64,000 nucleotides of DNA from Pseudocolwellia sp049933045 (lineage in GTDB: Bacteria; Pseudomonadota; Gammaproteobacteria; Enterobacterales; Alteromonadaceae), in contig NZ_CP187926.1 of NCBI RefSeq assembly GCF_049933045.1, forward strand, positions 3,906,001 through 3,970,000, read 5' to 3'. Every line of letters starts with the position of its first letter. The stretch's first letter is position 1. The notes beneath the pieces were generated by a model that was not told where the DNA came from, did no database searches, and was given only the letters and a program-made list of their open reading frames with translations. Shown one piece after another: positions 52,797 to 61,960 of this stretch. The translations under genes were made by a program, and so were the position numbers.

Positions 52797-53705
52797 GTGT
52801 CGAGTAGGGTTATGCTGAATTTTTTACCATCTGTGGTTATTTGTTTTTTATCTTTTTGTTTATATATCATCAACACATTGTTTTGGTTGATCCCTATTGT
52901 TATCTTTTCATTACTAAAAGCACTTATTCCTGTTAAGTTTTCTCGTACCCTATTCAGCTATTTATTAGATCAAATGGCGAGTAATTGGGTTGCAGTAAAT
53001 ACATTAAATCAAAAGCTCTTTTATCGTGTAGAAATTGAAGTTGAAGGTTTAAACAACTTAAGTATGCGCGAGTGGTATTTAGTTTTATGTAATCATCAAA
53101 GCTGGGTAGACATTTTAATTTTACAAAGAGTTTTGCACGGTAAAATTCCATTCTTAAAATTCTTTTTAAAGAAAGAACTTATCTATGTACCGTTTTTAGG
53201 TATAGCTTGGTGGGCACTTGATTTCCCATTCATGAAAAGACACAGCCAAGCTTTTTTGAAGAAAAACCCACATTTAAAAGGTGAAGATATTAAAACCACA
53301 CGTAAGTCGTGTGAAAAGTTTAAATACAAACCTGTAAGTGTAATGAGCTTTATTGAAGGCACACGCTTTACGCCTGAAAAACATAAGAAGCAAAACTCAC
53401 CTTACCAAAATCTATTAAAGCCAAAAGCTGGCGGTATCGGCTTTGTATTAGACGCCATGGGTGAGCACTTAACTAAAATTGTAAATATCACCATTGTTTA
53501 CCCTGAGAAAATCCCAAGCTTTTACGACTTTGCTTGCGGTAATGTGAAAAAAGTTAAAGTAAAAATACAAACTAGCGATGTATCTGAAGAGTTAAAAGGC
53601 GACTACTTTAACGACCGAGCCTTTAAAATTAGCTTTCAAAAACACGTTAATCAAATGTGGGAAGACAAAGATAAAACCTTCTCAATCTTACGTGATAAAG
53701 ACTAA
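52797..53705 (+). CDS. YihG-like 1-acyl-glycerol-3-phosphate acyltransferase
   Basis: The 302-residue protein is a PlsC-type acyltransferase that attaches fatty acids to lysophosphatidate or related lipids. N-terminal hydrophobic segments are followed by the catalytic CNHQSWVD (the H-x4-D motif) and by FIEGTRF, the glycerol-phosphate-binding motif. The PFMKRHSQAFLKKNP and TRKSCEKF stretches resemble E. coli YihG, which can contribute to phospholipid acyl composition. The GTG at 52797 is the longest start; the in-frame ATG at 52812 has a ribosome-like sequence but only two bases away. A hairpin follows. Confidence 0.9.
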   Translation: MSSRVMLNFLPSVVICFLSFCLYIINTLFWLIPIVIFSLLKALIPVKFSRTLFSYLLDQMASNWVAVNTLNQKLFYRVEIEVEGLNNLSMREWYLVLCNHQSWVDILILQRVLHGKIPFLKFFLKKELIYVPFLGIAWWALDFPFMKRHSQAFLKKNPHLKGEDIKTTRKSCEKFKYKPVSVMSFIEGTRFTPEKHKKQNSPYQNLLKPKAGGIGFVLDAMGEHLTKIVNITIVYPEKIPSFYDFACGNVKKVKVKIQTSDVSEELKGDYFNDRAFKISFQKHVNQMWEDKDKTFSILRDKD

Positions 53706-53719
53706 CGCCTCATACTGAA

Positions 53720-53746
53720 ACTTCCCTACGTAAAGTGTAGGGAAGT
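53720..53746. terminator. Hairpin between the acyltransferase and DUF1353 genes
   Basis: ACTTCCCTAC and GTAGGGAAGT pair perfectly (10 bp) around a 7-base loop. The downstream sequence is only moderately T-rich on either strand. It probably ends both convergent transcripts. Confidence 0.5.
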
Positions 53747-53780
53747 ATAAAGTTATTTAGTTTCCATCAAGCCAAAAAAT

Positions 53781-54269
53781 TCAATTATCAATGCCTTCAG
53801 GTTTTAACTCTTTTTTGTCTTTCTTTTGAAAAGATAACCAGTTAATCCAGCCAAAACTTATACATATTAACCAAATCGCATAATCAATAATAAAAAGCTC
53901 ATTTCTCGCAATCCCTACATTACGTATTAAAGCTGACCACCGAAAAAATCCATTACCTACCTTAAACTTGTAAATTTTGTTGTTATGAGTCGCCCAAAAA
54001 TAATTATAGCGAAAACAAAAATCGTGCAGAATTACAGGTATTAGCAATAATCCAGTCGAAGAAAATAAAAACCAAATAATCGCGGGGTATGAACTACCAT
54101 CAAATACAAAGCCTTTAGGAATGATGATCTCTCGGTTATTGGGTAAAATATAATGCCAATCTTCAATAACTTGCCATTGGCGTCTATTAAAAATTAAGCG
54201 CCATAACTTAGAAAAAAGCGTTCTTTTTTGTGTTTTAATTGCTAAAGGCCGTAATTTCGGCATTTCCAT
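53781..54269 (-). CDS. DUF1353-family protein
   Basis: The 162-residue protein contains the DUF1353 pattern: IIIPKGFVFDGSSYPAIIWF, then LLIPVILHDFCFRY, with the conserved Asp-Gly-x-Ser and His-Asp pairs. This family is scattered across bacteria and phages and its function is unknown. A basic N-terminus and a hydrophobic C-terminal segment (LFIIDYAIWLICISFGWINW) suggest membrane contact. It is solitary and converges with the acyltransferase gene. Confidence 0.75.
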   Translation of the reverse strand: MEMPKLRPLAIKTQKRTLFSKLWRLIFNRRQWQVIEDWHYILPNNREIIIPKGFVFDGSSYPAIIWFLFSSTGLLLIPVILHDFCFRYNYFWATHNNKIYKFKVGNGFFRWSALIRNVGIARNELFIIDYAIWLICISFGWINWLSFQKKDKKELKPEGIDN

Positions 54270-54393
54270 AACATTTATACTTTAATTAATAGTGAATAGG
54301 CGCATTTTATAGTTAAATAGCCAAGCGAATAAAACTCAAAATTTTACTCACGTTAATCAAAAAATTTATTGAACAATATCTTTAGGAAAACAC

Positions 54394-55740
54394 ATGTCTA
54401 TTGAATTATTACCAGCATATATTGAAAGAATTGATGCATCAAAAACAGATGAAGTTGAACTAAAGAATATCGCTCTTGAGATTGAAGAAGAGCTATTACC
54501 TGAACACATCGCCATTTTATTAGAAGCTTTCCCGTTAGATGTTCGATTAAGTTTATGGACTTTGTTTAGCTGCGAGACGCAACAAGACGTTTTTCTAGAA
54601 ATGAAAAACGATTCTAAGCAAATGCTATTAAATTCAATGGACGACGAAGCCTGTTACCCATTATTTGAACGCTTAGATGCTAACGATTTACTAGAGATCA
54701 CAGAAAACCTAAGTGATCACTTTATAGAATATGCTGTAAATAAAATGACAGCAAAACATCAGGAGCACTTTAAAAAAGCGCAAGATTATTCTGATGAAGA
54801 AGTAGGACATTGGCAAAGTTTTGATCAGAAAAAAATATCACAAAATCTAAAAGTATCATCAGCTAAGAAAACTTGCGCAAGAGAGCAAGAAACACTTGTA
54901 GACGTTGTTTATATTATTGATAAAGAGTCAAAGTTATTAGGCGAAATTCCTATCAGCAAATTATTAATGATGGATAACGACACGCTATTGACTGATGTTG
55001 AATATCAGCCTGTACAAGCATTAGAAGCAACCAGAGACATAGAAGAAGCGGCTGACGAAGTTATCCTTTCAGGTAAGGCTGCATTACCTGTAATTGACGA
55101 AAACGGGCACCTAACAGGTCGTGTAGATGTGCATTCAGCTTATCGATTTAAGCAACAAGTAAAAGACAGCCAAGAAATGCAATCGGCAGGTTTAAGTGAC
55201 GAAGAAGATTTATTCTCAAGCGTTTGGATAAGTAGTAAAAACCGCGCGATTTGGTTAGGCATTAACTTAGTTACAGCCTTTTTAGCTTCATGGTTTATTG
55301 GCTTGTTTGAAGCAACCTTACAGCAAGTGGTTGCTTTAGCCGTGCTTATGCCTGTAGTTGCGTCAATGGGAGGGATTTCAGGTAGCCAAACACTCACGCT
55401 GATTATTAGAGGCTTAGCTTTAGGGCAAATTACCGAATCAAACCGAGAGGCCATTGTTAAAAAAGAACTTAAAGTGGGTACCATAAACGGTATTTTATGG
55501 GCATCTGTTATCGGAGTGATTACCTATATATGGTTTGATAACCCTATGTTGTCGTTAACTATTTGTATCGCTATTTTAGGTAATATTCTTGTAGCTTCAT
55601 TGTCTGGCGTTTGGGTACCTTGGATATTAGACAAACTTAATATCGACCCAGCATTATCTGGTGCTGTAATACTAACAACAGTAACGGATATATTTGGTTT
55701 TATCGCCTTTCTTGGGGTCGGAACGCTGTTGTTGTTGTAG
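54394..55740 (+). CDS. mgtE: MgtE-family magnesium transporter
   Basis: MgtE channels gate Mg2+ entry according to cytoplasmic Mg2+. The 448-residue protein has an N-terminal MgtE_N superhelical domain, a pair of CBS domains (about 125-255), a plug helix, and five membrane segments. The pore block LMPVVASMGGISGSQTLTLIIRGLALGQI is recognisable, although GGISG replaces the common GGNAG. The conserved C-terminal Asp is present in LTTVTDIFGF. Its ATG follows a purine-rich stretch (AGGAAAA). Confidence 0.9.
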   Translation: MSIELLPAYIERIDASKTDEVELKNIALEIEEELLPEHIAILLEAFPLDVRLSLWTLFSCETQQDVFLEMKNDSKQMLLNSMDDEACYPLFERLDANDLLEITENLSDHFIEYAVNKMTAKHQEHFKKAQDYSDEEVGHWQSFDQKKISQNLKVSSAKKTCAREQETLVDVVYIIDKESKLLGEIPISKLLMMDNDTLLTDVEYQPVQALEATRDIEEAADEVILSGKAALPVIDENGHLTGRVDVHSAYRFKQQVKDSQEMQSAGLSDEEDLFSSVWISSKNRAIWLGINLVTAFLASWFIGLFEATLQQVVALAVLMPVVASMGGISGSQTLTLIIRGLALGQITESNREAIVKKELKVGTINGILWASVIGVITYIWFDNPMLSLTICIAILGNILVASLSGVWVPWILDKLNIDPALSGAVILTTVTDIFGFIAFLGVGTLLLL

Positions 55741-56265
55741 AGGATTTAAAACTTGCAGCAGAGGTATAAACGAGCATAACGCCTTTCTTCAGAGAACCAA
55801 CGCAACAATACACAAAGTGCGGGCTAGAATATAAAGTTTCATATTCTGTTTGCCCACACTGTGTGGGTAATTGACCTAAAGCGGACATTGCACTCACACT
55901 AAACCATCAAATACTTCATCTGCTTTAAGCTCTACCTACTTGTGAAATGCTGTCTCTGTACGTCACTTATGCCAAAAAGCGGTCTAAATTTACGAGTAAA
56001 AACACCTCTGCTTTATGTTCACTTTGATACGTTAGCTGACGTTCCTCACAGATATAAATATGCATTGTTTGACTATATTACCAATTAATCGAATAACCTG
56101 ACGTGCAAAAATGGCACCATGCATATATTTCTGACTTAATTATCTCATAGTTAGTGATGTACACTATGCATAAGGCTATAAAGTATATAGATAAAAATAA
56201 GATTTTAAGATTATTTGATGTTATAAATATAACACTTAAGTAATACGTAAAGTGATATGTTGTAA
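55741..56265. other. 525-bp intergenic region with nested hairpins
   Basis: The segment 55818-55867 contains nested inverted repeats: GAATAT/ATATTC inside GTGCGGGC/TGCCCACAC, overlapping the palindrome CCCACACTGTGTGGG (55852-55866). A short minus-strand frame (55700-55897) that crosses it was not accepted as a gene. Nothing else recognisable is present. The final part should hold the promoter of the TPR-GGDEF gene. Confidence 0.4.
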
Positions 56266-58188
56266 ATGTATATAAGTTGTAGAAATTTAATGATTATTTT
56301 AGTTGGTACATATTTATTAAATATTCCTTTTAAACTACATGCTCAAGAAAATTCATTTAATGAAGTGTTTGAAAATATAGCTACATTAGAAGACTATAAA
56401 CTAGCAGATAAAAAACTAACCGCTCTACTTAAAAGTGAATCATTGACTCCGCTTCAACATTCTTCAGTTCTTCAGGCAGTAGCAAAAAACAGTTCTTCAC
56501 AAGGTGATATTCAACTAGCTCTAGAACAGGCTAAAACCTCACTTATCTTTGCACAAAAACACAACTTAAAGAAAATTGAAGCTGAAGCAAATAAATTAGT
56601 CGGTGCTTTTAGCTATTATAAGGGTGACCATAACGCTGCAATAGATGCATACGAAAAATCCTTGCAATATTACAAGGGTTTTTCATTGTCAATTAAAGCC
56701 GCTAATTTATATAACAACATAGCTCTAGCCTATGCAGGGCTAGGAGAATTCAATCAAGCTCTTGAAAATTATGAAATTGCTAACAAAATATATCAAGAAT
56801 TTGGTAGTGACGTTGATAAAATAGATATCCGGCTTAATATCGCTGGATTATATATCCAATTGAGTCGCTTCAATACTGCAATAGAAACATTACTTGATGT
56901 TCTAGAAAAGTATGAAGCACTAAACATAAACGCTCAAAATAGTATTGCGCTTGCTAAAAGCCACTTAGCTAGTGCATATAGTCAGTCAGGGAATCTAGAG
57001 CTAGCAGAGCTATACACGTTTGAGTCAATGGACTATTTCCTACACACCAATGAAACTTATTATGTTGCTAACTTGTTGTGTAACTTATCACTCTTAAACC
57101 TTAGGCGGTATGACTTTACAAAAGCAATTGAGTACGCTGTAAAAGGGAAGGAATTTAGTAAAAAACATAGTCGCCAGTCTACTTATACTACTTGTACTTT
57201 AAACCTTTCATTAGGTCTATACGCCAATGGAGACAATATCAAGGCAGGAATACTCTTAAAAGAGGCTAGGGAGTTAGCAAAAAAATACGGTTATAAAGAG
57301 ACACTAAATTATATCAGGGCTTTTAGTGGGCTTTTTCTAGCTTCTAACGGTAACCCATCTTTAGCCTTTAAAGAGAATTTGGACTACATTCAGAAACAAG
57401 ATGAACGTTTAAGTTCAAGTCTAAATGAGCAACTAACAAATTTTGAATCTAAATTATTAAAGCAAAAAATAGATGCATTAGAAACACAAAAATTTCTTCA
57501 GAATAAAAGGGAGCAAGATAAGATACTTATTACTATTTTAGTGATCTCTTTTATCTTTATTCTTTCTTTTTTTATATATAGATACGTTCGAGTACAACAA
57601 GTTAAAAAAACATTATTGAAGATGGTTCAGTTACGTACAAATGAGCTTGAGATAGCAAATGAAAAACTTACTGAGTTAAGTTTGATAGACGGGCTTACAA
57701 CACTTCATAACCGTCGTAGCTTTGATTTGGATCTGTTTAGTCAATGGGAAAATGTCGAAAAATCAAAAAGCTGTTTGCTATTATTAGCAGACATTGATTA
57801 TTTTAAAAAATACAATGACAATTACGGCCATGTTGCAGGTGACGAAGCTCTAAAAAGAGTTGCTTTAACTATGGCGGCTCATGTTCGTAAAGATGATAAA
57901 GTTTATCGATATGGGGGCGAAGAGTTTGCCATTATTTTTGCAAATCATGATCTTTCTTCTGCAAAAGTAACTTTTGATAGAATACATGAAGAGATCAAGA
58001 AGCTTCAAATTGAGCACAAAGGTAGCGAATATGGCATCATTTCGTTAAGTGCAGGTATATGCCAGTCTTCTGAAAATATTGACTCAGTACAGCAATTAAT
58101 TGAGCTAGCAGATATGAGGTTGTATGAAGCAAAGAGCAACGGTCGAAATATCCTAGTTAGCAACCAATTAGAGGAAGTTAGATTCTAA
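56266..58188 (+). CDS. Exported TPR-sensor diguanylate cyclase
   Basis: The 640-residue protein has a signal or anchor sequence (to about residue 26), a long run of tetratricopeptide-type helical repeats (about 50-370, e.g. NNIALAYAGLGEFNQALENYEIA and SHLASAYSQSGNLELAELY), a membrane segment near 420-441, a short coiled coil, and a GGDEF domain. Its catalytic signature GGEEF (550-554) is intact, as are LTTLHNRRSFD and DIDYFKKYND. It should make cyclic-di-GMP in the cytoplasm in response to a periplasmic TPR-bound partner. No EAL or HD-GYP gene is nearby. Confidence 0.93.
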   Translation: MYISCRNLMIILVGTYLLNIPFKLHAQENSFNEVFENIATLEDYKLADKKLTALLKSESLTPLQHSSVLQAVAKNSSSQGDIQLALEQAKTSLIFAQKHNLKKIEAEANKLVGAFSYYKGDHNAAIDAYEKSLQYYKGFSLSIKAANLYNNIALAYAGLGEFNQALENYEIANKIYQEFGSDVDKIDIRLNIAGLYIQLSRFNTAIETLLDVLEKYEALNINAQNSIALAKSHLASAYSQSGNLELAELYTFESMDYFLHTNETYYVANLLCNLSLLNLRRYDFTKAIEYAVKGKEFSKKHSRQSTYTTCTLNLSLGLYANGDNIKAGILLKEARELAKKYGYKETLNYIRAFSGLFLASNGNPSLAFKENLDYIQKQDERLSSSLNEQLTNFESKLLKQKIDALETQKFLQNKREQDKILITILVISFIFILSFFIYRYVRVQQVKKTLLKMVQLRTNELEIANEKLTELSLIDGLTTLHNRRSFDLDLFSQWENVEKSKSCLLLLADIDYFKKYNDNYGHVAGDEALKRVALTMAAHVRKDDKVYRYGGEEFAIIFANHDLSSAKVTFDRIHEEIKKLQIEHKGSEYGIISLSAGICQSSENIDSVQQLIELADMRLYEAKSNGRNILVSNQLEEVRF

Positions 58189-58779
58189 TGGTAGTCAGCG
58201 GCAGCTTAGACCAGCCCCACAGAATAGCAGTAGATTCTAGTTAAACTTACCCTGAATATGATATGGTTTCTCAAAACGCAAAGTCAGCTTTTGGCTAGAC
58301 GTTGAAGTATTGATTTAATCTTCCGTAACTTCTGCAATGCGTACAAAGTGATCGTTAATATTTCAAATGCAAATGACTACTTTGGTGGCTAAGCAAACTG
58401 GTTCATTTAATAAACCTTATTCTTCTATATTTCTCGCCTCAAGATCGCACTCATATTCATCATTATTCCACTTGAATATCTTTTTAATACAACAGATCTT
58501 CTTTAAATATCAAGACTATTTATTCGTATAAGTAATATTTTTCTCTGACTTTTTGTACAAATTACCATCATTGCAGTGTTCGTATGATTATTATTTAATT
58601 CCATTATTAATCAATGGTTTATTTTATTTTTATATGGATGTTGATTCTGTATTTTATATGAGGCTTTTGTTTAACAAAAAAAATCGATTGAAAACACGAA
58701 AATATTTCGCTTTCCAATTTTATAATTTGGGAACATTATCTTGTAAAAATTAACTTTTGATTTTTAGTAAGGTAAAAAA
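58189..58779. other. 591-bp intergenic region without a supported gene
   Basis: The sequence is very AT-rich. A 66-codon frame (58553-58753) has no ribosome site and a low-complexity, hydrophobic product, and is not called. A TATAAT near 58717 could be the -10 box for the small gene at 58780. No repeat shared with the rest of the window was found. Confidence 0.4.
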
Positions 58780-58971
58780 ATGAGTATTGATATTTACGAA
58801 GATACTAATACTGATGTTGAAATTGATGACGATAGCGATTTTGAAACTGGTATTGCGGGTTTTGAAATTGCATATGGCTCTGGTAATAAAAAAGCCATTA
58901 GAAAAGCGGCAAAAAGCAAATACCACATTAGACAAAAACTAGATTCAATTAATGAAAAAAGAATCACTTGA
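58780..58971 (+). CDS. Small acidic-basic hypothetical protein
   Basis: The product has 63 residues: an acidic half (YEDTNTDVEIDDDSDFETG) and a basic, helical second half (KKAIRKAAKSKYHIRQKL). AAGG 8 nt before the ATG and the good start support translation. The acidic-then-basic layout is reminiscent of short PA3496-type proteins, but the similarity is too weak to name it. It is followed after 62 bp by a small exported protein gene on the same strand. Confidence 0.6.
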   Translation: MSIDIYEDTNTDVEIDDDSDFETGIAGFEIAYGSGNKKAIRKAAKSKYHIRQKLDSINEKRIT

Positions 58972-59033
58972 TAGACAACTAAACTCGTTTAGTAACTATT
59001 GGGACATGTAAATTACTTTTTATTGGAATGAAA

Positions 59034-59279
59034 ATGAAAAAATCTATTTTAGCGTTGGCTTTACTAACTTTATCTTCAACGGTAACTGTTGCTGCAGAAA
59101 ATGAAGCTGAATTAATGGAAGCTCCTTCTGATTACGTGGGTAGTTTAGTTGCTCAATGTAAAGAATATGCACAAGAAGATGAAGTGTCTAAAGCTGAAAT
59201 GAAAGCATATTTATTAACATGTGTTAATGATGAGCTTGAAGAAGCCTACTATTTGCCAGTTGCTGTATTACCTAAATAA
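59034..59279 (+). CDS. Small exported protein
   Basis: The 81-residue product has a clear signal peptide (MKKSILALALLTLSSTVTVAA) and a short acidic mature part with two cysteines (VAQCKEYA and LLTCVNDE), about 23 residues apart, which could form a disulfide. The ATG at 59034 is preferred to 59028 because the GGA sequence lies immediately before the latter. The family is not recognised. It ends at a strong terminator. Confidence 0.7.
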   Translation: MKKSILALALLTLSSTVTVAAENEAELMEAPSDYVGSLVAQCKEYAQEDEVSKAEMKAYLLTCVNDELEEAYYLPVAVLPK

Positions 59280-59303
59280 GGTTAATTAACTCTATTTTGA
59301 ATT

Positions 59304-59355
59304 AACTCAAATTATCTAGTTCACTCATGAGCGAACTAGTTAATTTGAGTTTTTT
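59304..59355 (+). terminator. Terminator after the small exported protein gene
   Basis: AACTCAAATTA and TAATTTGAGTT pair exactly, with an inner CTAGTTC/GAACTAG stem, and six T follow. It could also serve the UspE-like gene from the other side. Confidence 0.8.
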
Positions 59356-59374
59356 ATTTTAACAACCTCGTTTT

Positions 59375-60229
59375 TTACTCTTTAATAAGTAACAAATCAC
59401 AAGGCAGTTCATTCAATAATGCTGTTGTTGTGCTACCAATCCATAGCTGTTCTAACTTGTTTCTAGCCACTATACCCATTGTAAGAATATCGATGTGGTG
59501 CTTATTGATATAGCTGGTCATGGCGTCTTCAGGTACACCTTCTAATAAAAAGCATTGTTCATCAACTAGGCGTAGCTTTTTGGCAAATAAACTAAAACCT
59601 TCAGCATGCATTGAGCGCACTTTATTTTTGTAGCTTGTGAGTACTGGGGCAACATAGTAGCAATGAGCTACAGACCAATTGGCTTCTAGGTTTTTTGCCC
59701 AGTTTTTTGTTACTAATACAATGTCGTCATCTATTTGTCTTGGTCTTGCGTGTTCATGCAAGGGATCTACTGCCGCTAACATTTTAATGGGATGCTTCCA
59801 TGCTTTTTTATTTAATAGCAGCACAGGAGCATTAATATCAGTGAGTAATTGAAATATTGGATGACGTTTAGCAACAGCATGATCTTCAATGACAACAATA
59901 GCGTTGTTGCTTTGAGTAACTTGAGTATTAAGGCTTGCTAGATAATCCGCTGATTGATTAATGCTTATGTCGGCTTTTATCGCGTTCATGCCTAAGTACT
60001 TCAACATTTGCGCTTTTTTTGCTTCAATAGAAGTCATTAATTCGTTTGATAGGGTGTCGTTATCTCCCAATAAATGCCAATAACCACGACCTGTTAATTG
60101 TGTACTTGCATCAATAATAATTTTAATGTTTTTGTGATGAGTATTGGCAAGTTGAACGATTTTATCTAGCGAGGTATTTTGGTAATAAAATCGACTATCA
60201 ATAAACCAAATAAGTTGTTCAGTTATCAT
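59375..60229 (-). CDS. UspE-like tandem universal stress protein
   Basis: The 284-residue protein has two Usp-type alpha/beta domains (about 1-145 and 150-284), the first divergent. The second ends with the nucleotide-loop-like GIVARNKLEQLWIGSTTTAL and then CDLLLIKE, close to UspE (E. coli 316 residues). UspE proteins are cytoplasmic stress proteins linked to motility, adhesion and resistance. It is solitary and converges with the small exported protein gene. Confidence 0.85.
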   Translation of the reverse strand: MITEQLIWFIDSRFYYQNTSLDKIVQLANTHHKNIKIIIDASTQLTGRGYWHLLGDNDTLSNELMTSIEAKKAQMLKYLGMNAIKADISINQSADYLASLNTQVTQSNNAIVVIEDHAVAKRHPIFQLLTDINAPVLLLNKKAWKHPIKMLAAVDPLHEHARPRQIDDDIVLVTKNWAKNLEANWSVAHCYYVAPVLTSYKNKVRSMHAEGFSLFAKKLRLVDEQCFLLEGVPEDAMTSYINKHHIDILTMGIVARNKLEQLWIGSTTTALLNELPCDLLLIKE

Positions 60230-60351
60230 AAATAATTACACGTTATGGGCATTAAATTGAGTATATCGTACTTAGTGGCTTTTTGATGATTTATAAGCGC
60301 GAAGCGACAAGTACGATGGTGAATAATTTTATATAGAATTTAGTTTTTTTG

Positions 60352-60804
60352 TTAACGCATTAAAGTCATAGCTATATCTCCAAAGCCCCACACTACAGTA
60401 CCAAACATAAGTAAAACCCCTTCAATAAGACCTACACTAAATTTGATTGATTGTGTTAACTCGCTCGCTTGTTCTGCGAAATCAGTTTCAATGCTTTCAA
60501 GTTCTTTCTCGACAAATTCTCGCTCTACTTTTAAGAGTCGTAGTTTTTTTCTCTTTTGTAATAAGGCGATACGCTTGCGCATTTCTAAACGGCTTAACAG
60601 TATTCTTTCTTGAATAATCCCTGAAAATCCAGACAATATGCCAAGTACCACAACTAAGCTACCCGATCGTGATAGCCATTCGGTATTGAGAAAGTTGATC
60701 ATTGAAAAATGATAACCAGCAGCAAGAATGATACAGGTTAAAAGTATGATACTAATATGATGACGCACCCTAACTGCTGAGGGTGCTTCAGAGACTAAAG
60801 CCAT
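60352..60804 (-). CDS. Coiled-coil membrane protein coupled to CorA
   Basis: The 150 residues show two membrane segments (about 17-35 and 47-63), a long, highly charged coiled coil (about 65-120, starting RLEMRKRIALLQKRKKLRLL), and a third hydrophobic segment at the C-terminus (GVLLMFGTVVWGFG). No family was recognised. Its start lies inside the last 10 bases of the CorA-type gene, so the two are translationally coupled and probably act together at the membrane. Confidence 0.7.
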   Translation of the reverse strand: MALVSEAPSAVRVRHHISIILLTCIILAAGYHFSMINFLNTEWLSRSGSLVVVLGILSGFSGIIQERILLSRLEMRKRIALLQKRKKLRLLKVEREFVEKELESIETDFAEQASELTQSIKFSVGLIEGVLLMFGTVVWGFGDIAMTLMR

Positions 60805-61763
60805 TTTTTCTTCTTAAATAATAGTATAAGTGCGGTTGCTATAATTCCCATAAAACCAAGTAAATAAAAGTAACCATGGCTTATTTTTAACTCAGGTATA
60901 TATTCAAAGTTCATTCCGTACAAGCCCGCTAAAAAGCCTAACGGTATAAATATAGCAGTAATAACCGTTAATACTCGCATGGTTTCATTTAGTTGATGAG
61001 AGGTTATTGAGAGATAACCATTAATTAAGTCGCTACAAATATCATAGTGCATTTGCGATAACGTTAATAAGCGTTCAATTCTTTCATGTACGTCGATAAC
61101 CGTATGTAGCTCGGCTTGGTTAATGATGTCGGTGTCATCGGTTACCAATATTTTTAACTCGCTACCTATATTACTGTGATAACTAAAGGTTCTTTTGAGT
61201 TTGGTGAGTCTTGAACGATACAAGGTGATTTCTTGCATCATTTTGTCGTCGCCGCCCAATTGAAATTTGTCTTCAATACTTTCAAGTTTCTCTTCAAATT
61301 CGAAGAGTTTTTGTAAATAAATACCACAGCTAAAGTGGAATATTCGTAACGCTAAAGTGATTGGACTTTTTGATAAATATTGTTCACCTTCAGCACTAAA
61401 TAAGTTGTCGATCGACATAGACTTTTTCGCATGGCTGGTAATCAAAATATTGGTACCAACGAACATGCTAATTTGTAAATGTTCAAACAGTAAGTCGTCT
61501 TGAGGCTGATAAATACCGCGATAAAGCATAAAAATATACTTTTTAAATAATTCTATTTTTGGCGGATGACGTTCTCTTTGAGCATCTTTTATCGCTAATG
61601 GGTGACAACCCATGGTTTGCATTAACTCGCGTTCTTGTGCGGGATCATGGGAATCCATATCTATCCATAAAAAAGACTTAGGATCTTGATTCCAAGTTTC
61701 AATGAGCTCTTCAGCTCCATAAAGGCAAGTTTTATCGGCTTGTAAAAGCATACATTTAATCAT
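60795..61763 (-). CDS. CorA/ZntB-family divalent cation transporter
   Basis: The 322-residue protein has the soluble N-terminal funnel, a long helix and two C-terminal membrane segments with the pore signature YGMNFEYIPEL, matching the YGMNF motif and following acidic loop of CorA. The frame extends to 61796, but ATG 61763, with AGAGA upstream, fits the family start (MIKCMLLQADK). CorA members take up Mg2+ or efflux Zn2+, and the substrate is not decided by the sequence. The small coiled-coil gene downstream overlaps it by 10 bases. The CNNM-family gene is divergent, 197 bp away. Confidence 0.88.
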   Translation of the reverse strand: MIKCMLLQADKTCLYGAEELIETWNQDPKSFLWIDMDSHDPAQERELMQTMGCHPLAIKDAQRERHPPKIELFKKYIFMLYRGIYQPQDDLLFEHLQISMFVGTNILITSHAKKSMSIDNLFSAEGEQYLSKSPITLALRIFHFSCGIYLQKLFEFEEKLESIEDKFQLGGDDKMMQEITLYRSRLTKLKRTFSYHSNIGSELKILVTDDTDIINQAELHTVIDVHERIERLLTLSQMHYDICSDLINGYLSITSHQLNETMRVLTVITAIFIPLGFLAGLYGMNFEYIPELKISHGYFYLLGFMGIIATALILLFKKKKWL

Positions 61764-61960
61764 TGATGTCTCTTTGTTACAGTATTTATGATTCATTAAA
61801 ACTAGATAATATCAGATATATAGAGATATAAAATAAACACTTCGATCAATAATTTTGGTCAGGTTATTTAAAATAATTGATTATCTTTAGCTATGCTATA
61901 TCTATACACTCCGCTTAAAACTAAGCTTTCAAATTTAACATTAATTAATTCGGTGAATAC

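Noticed and set aside
55700..55897. 65-codon minus-strand frame overlapping the mgtE end
   Set aside because: It overlaps the end of mgtE and the hairpin region, has no clear start signal, and its product resembles translated noncoding DNA.
58553..58753. 66-codon frame before the small gene at 58780
   Set aside because: No ribosome site, hydrophobic low-complexity product, no recognisable family.
61850..61875. CAGGTTATTT near the CorA-CNNM promoter region and AATAACCTGA near 56092, resembling MITE ends
   Set aside because: Only the terminal 10-11 bases match and no inverted partner was found nearby.
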